From Amoebidium appalachense (lineage: Eukaryota > Ichthyosporea), in the NCBI GenBank assembly GCA_963693365.1, contig CAVNZM010000014.1, forward strand, positions 6,758,001 through 6,822,000: 64,000 nucleotides of DNA. The letters are read 5' to 3'. Positions within the stretch are counted from its first letter, which is position 1. Every line of letters begins with the position of its first letter. A program made the translations under genes and the position numbers. The notes below the pieces were generated by a model. It was not told the DNA's origin and did no database searches. It saw only the letters and a list, made by a program, of their open reading frames with translations. Positions 62,235 through 64,000 of the stretch are shown here, piece by piece.

Positions 62235-63651
62235 TGAGGAGCCGGTGTAGCTCCGCGTGCTCGTTGTCCTCCGGGAAGACCTTCGTCGGTTTTGACGTGG
62301 ACTTCTCTGGTTTGCTCTTGGTCCGGCCCACTGTGGTTTTTGCCACCGAGAGAATGGTGGCGGCCATGTACTCCCATCTCCCTTCCACCTCCGCCTGGGT
62401 AGGGGTGGTGGTTGGGGGGGACGTGAAGGCTGCCTCCGTGCCGGTGGTAAAACGTGCCCAGTCCTCCTGTGTGGTGTTCGGTTTCAGCTGGAGTCTCGGT
62501 GTGGGTTGGTTTCGGGTTGGCCCTGGTCCCTGGCCCGGCAGGTTAGGATGGGGCCCAGTTTCGCACCAGGCCAGGTGGTGGTCGGTGTGAAGATCCGGTA
62601 ATTCCGTGACGGAGGCTGAGACCAGTGCTGGGCGTAACGCCGCCGGGATGTATACGTAGTCGATGCGTGAGCGGTGGGGACCGCTGTGGTACGTATATTC
62701 CCTGGTGGTGGGGTGTTCGGCTCGGTAGCTGTCTATGAGTAGATGGGCGTCCATCAGCTCGTGGAGCAGCCCGGGCACGAGTCCTGTGGGCATTGCCTGT
62801 GCTGAACTGGGGCCGGTTTCGGGCCGTGCCCTGTCCAGAGTAGGGTGGCACACCTCGTTGAAATCCCCGGCCACGATGACAGTGGTGTCGTTGGGGGCCG
62901 GGAGGGAGGTGAGAAATCTGGCTACCTGTGAGGTGAGTCGACGGGCCTGTCTGACGTTTCCCTGTGTTGCATTCGTGTGTTGATAAAGTCCTATCACCCA
63001 CGTTGTGTGCCGTTTTGTGTGATATGGAATAGCTAGCATTCGTGCATTTTTGCTATGTGGTTTTCCTTGGTGTCTAAACCACGTTTCGTTTGTAAGTATC
63101 ACCACCCCCGTGTAGCGGAATCGTGTTTCCTCCTGGGCTAGTGACGGTGTGGTTTGGTCATTGGACGAGCTCTCTGCCACCGGGATACCGGCCTCTGAGG
63201 CAGAGAGTGTTGTGTGTGTGTGTCCAGTGGTGGTGGCTGGTGGGCATACATACGTGGCACGCATGGGGATACCTTCGTTTCGAATGGAAAACTTTGTGCG
63301 TGTGAAGGAGCCCGGGGTGGTCCCGGTCTCCGTCAGAATGACTACGTCCATGTCTGCAAAGGCAGCCCACCTGGCTGCCTCGACGATCTTGTCCTGGCCG
63401 GTACGAGTGGTAGGTCCGGCCAGGTTTAAAGTTCCAATCCGAAGGTGGCTGTGTGGTTTGGCTGGTGGTAAATTTGCGTGGTTGATGGGCGAGACTAGCT
63501 CCCCTTCAAGTGCTTCCAGGGCTGTGTTCTGGTGGATCATGTCTGTGGCCTCTGGACCCGGACTTTGCGCCGTGCCGAGTGTTTGTGTGGTGTCGGGCGC
63601 TACCCCCTTTGCCGGCGCCGGGTGTCCGGGCGGGGGGGATGGGGTCGGCAT
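61825..63651 (-). CDS. LINE apurinic-like endonuclease domain (start of ORF2)
   Basis: About 608 codons. After about 70 Pro-rich residues come the endonuclease motifs in order: LRIGTLNLAGP, DVVILTETG, VIVAGDFNEV, SRIDYVYI and TDHHLAW. These include the Asn, Glu, Asp-x-Asn and Asp-His residues of the APE fold that nicks target DNA for target-primed reverse transcription. After the domain the frame runs through a Thr/Lys-rich stretch and a proline run, then enters the minisatellite out of frame with the RT and stops at 61825. A frameshift between about 62234 and 61825, probably in the G/C runs at 62015-62075, would connect it to the RT frame. Confidence 0.85.
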   Translation of the reverse strand: MPTPSPPPGHPAPAKGVAPDTTQTLGTAQSPGPEATDMIHQNTALEALEGELVSPINHANLPPAKPHSHLRIGTLNLAGPTTRTGQDKIVEAARWAAFADMDVVILTETGTTPGSFTRTKFSIRNEGIPMRATYVCPPATTTGHTHTTLSASEAGIPVAESSSNDQTTPSLAQEETRFRYTGVVILTNETWFRHQGKPHSKNARMLAIPYHTKRHTTWVIGLYQHTNATQGNVRQARRLTSQVARFLTSLPAPNDTTVIVAGDFNEVCHPTLDRARPETGPSSAQAMPTGLVPGLLHELMDAHLLIDSYRAEHPTTREYTYHSGPHRSRIDYVYIPAALRPALVSASVTELPDLHTDHHLAWCETGPHPNLPGQGPGPTRNQPTPRLQLKPNTTQEDWARFTTGTEAAFTSPPTTTPTQAEVEGRWEYMAATILSVAKTTVGRTKSKPEKSTSKPTKVFPEDNEHAELHRLLNATDRAANPQGFWERAKELAVQYGWPAPPPPPEPPPPVPPTSSPIIPLYTADPNNPPGIPPTPQDTPPLPPGTPVPDGVVSGGGGPRIHPAAPTHTHFAAPACRWPSRQPQQAGPAWATQSTAPTGATKPAAAASG

Positions 63652-63991
63652 TATGCCTGCCCGTCCCCATGCGATGGGGGACGGGCACCTTGGTCAGTTC
63701 CCCGTGTCGAGTTAACCGAGGACCTGTGTGGTGTGGATGGGCGTGTGGGCTGTGTGGGTTGGCGTTGTGAGGGGGCCCCTGGGGGCCCCCGCCTTGGTTG
63801 GGGGGGGCGCCGCTGTTGGGGTGTTGTGCCTCTGTGGGCCTCAATGGCTCGGTGGCTTGGGGGTCTCGGGTCTCTGGGGTAGAGTGCTCTCCCCCCTCCC
63901 CCTCCCCCCTAGCCCCGCCCAAACGGGCTTCCAGTGTGAGGGCAAGGCGGTCCCCTAGCCGTTCGAGCATGCTAACCATCGACTGCTCCAT
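63506..63991 (-). CDS. LINE N-terminal or ORF1-end segment (partial)
   Basis: About 160 codons with a short amphipathic helix (MLERLGDRLALTLEARLGG) followed by Pro/His/Gly-rich low-complexity sequence. No RRM, zinc knuckle or other known ORF1 domain was seen. It overlaps the endonuclease frame by about 145 bp in a different frame and may continue beyond the window edge. It could be the end of ORF1 or simply an open frame. Confidence 0.35.
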   Translation of the reverse strand: MEQSMVSMLERLGDRLALTLEARLGGARGEGEGGEHSTPETRDPQATEPLRPTEAQHPNSGAPPNQGGGPQGPPHNANPHSPHAHPHHTGPRLTRHGELTKVPVPHRMGTGRHNADPIPPARTPGAGKGGSARHHTNTRHGAKSGSRGHRHDPPEHSPGST

Positions 63992-64000
63992 ACCCCTCAG

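Larger units (their letters stand above)
52497..64000 (-). mobile_element. Non-LTR retrotransposon (LINE), APE-RT-RNase H-zinc knuckle, 5' end outside window
   Basis: Reading leftwards: proline-rich N-terminal frame, apurinic-type endonuclease, coding minisatellite, reverse transcriptase, an acidic linker with two similar small domains, RNase H, zinc knuckle, 3'UTR and an A-rich tail (52497-52523, T-rich on the + strand). The domain order fits the I/Tad-like branch of LINEs. Three frames must be linked by frameshifts located at homopolymer runs, so the copy is inactive as written, uses recoding, or contains length errors in the runs. GC content is far above that of the flanking 43-52 kb, and it has few stops, suggesting a fairly young insertion. 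Confidence 0.9.

Noticed and set aside
57347-62590. Plus-strand frames of 200-470 codons (Gly/Ala/Trp/Cys-rich) and an 806-codon minus frame across the LINE repeat
   Set aside because: Shadows of the stop-free 210-bp coding repeat; only the frame continuous with the RT motifs is retained.

Overview
The window is nuclear DNA from a eukaryote with large, intron-rich genes. Genes are split by GT-AG introns of about 0.1-2 kb, and the introns are packed with (CA)n/(GT)n arrays, homopolymeric C or G runs of up to 70 bases, and minisatellites. The gene set points to a holozoan (an animal or a close unicellular relative): a kinase suppressor of Ras (KSR) with its CA1 region, a C1 finger and a degenerate kinase domain; a TRAF-type RING/zinc-finger/MATH locus; and a perfect animal-type ER-stress element upstream of a protein disulfide isomerase gene. 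The species cannot be named from the sequence alone.

Layout. 1-2.15 kb (+): last four exons of translation initiation factor eIF5. 3.66-6.20 kb (-): TRAF-like locus (RING, TRAF zinc fingers, MATH) carrying two frameshifts and two in-frame stops, so probably a pseudogene. 7.57-18.01 kb (+): eight phase-compatible exons of a protein of about 850 residues that I do not recognise, with an acidic C-terminus. 18.0-20.9 kb: intergenic, with a cluster of short palindromes. 20.92-41.36 kb (+): a KSR gene of about 22 exons and about 1,130 residues, with a pseudokinase-like catalytic loop and a roughly 140-residue insert between DFG and APE. 41.4-44.26 kb: intergenic, with a foldback element and a 70-base G run. 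44.26-48.30 kb (+): complete six-exon PDI gene (361 residues, two CGHC thioredoxin domains, ERp29-like C-terminal domain, KDEL). 49.1-51.8 kb: a 5'-inverted LINE relic and a 600-bp inverted repeat. 52.5-64 kb (-): a large non-LTR retrotransposon (APE endonuclease, reverse transcriptase, RNase H, zinc knuckle) running off the right edge and carrying about 4.4 kb of coding minisatellite between endonuclease and RT.

The genes do not form a pathway; this is an ordinary mix of translation, signalling and secretory genes. The most distinctive signal is a family of short intronic repeats in the unknown gene, KSR and PDI. All are in the sense orientation of the host gene and most end in a long C run. 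Two copies 30 kb apart in different genes are nearly identical over about 210 bp. They look like a dispersed, intron-restricted mobile or introner-like family. Exon coordinates were derived by eye from splice signals and reading phase.
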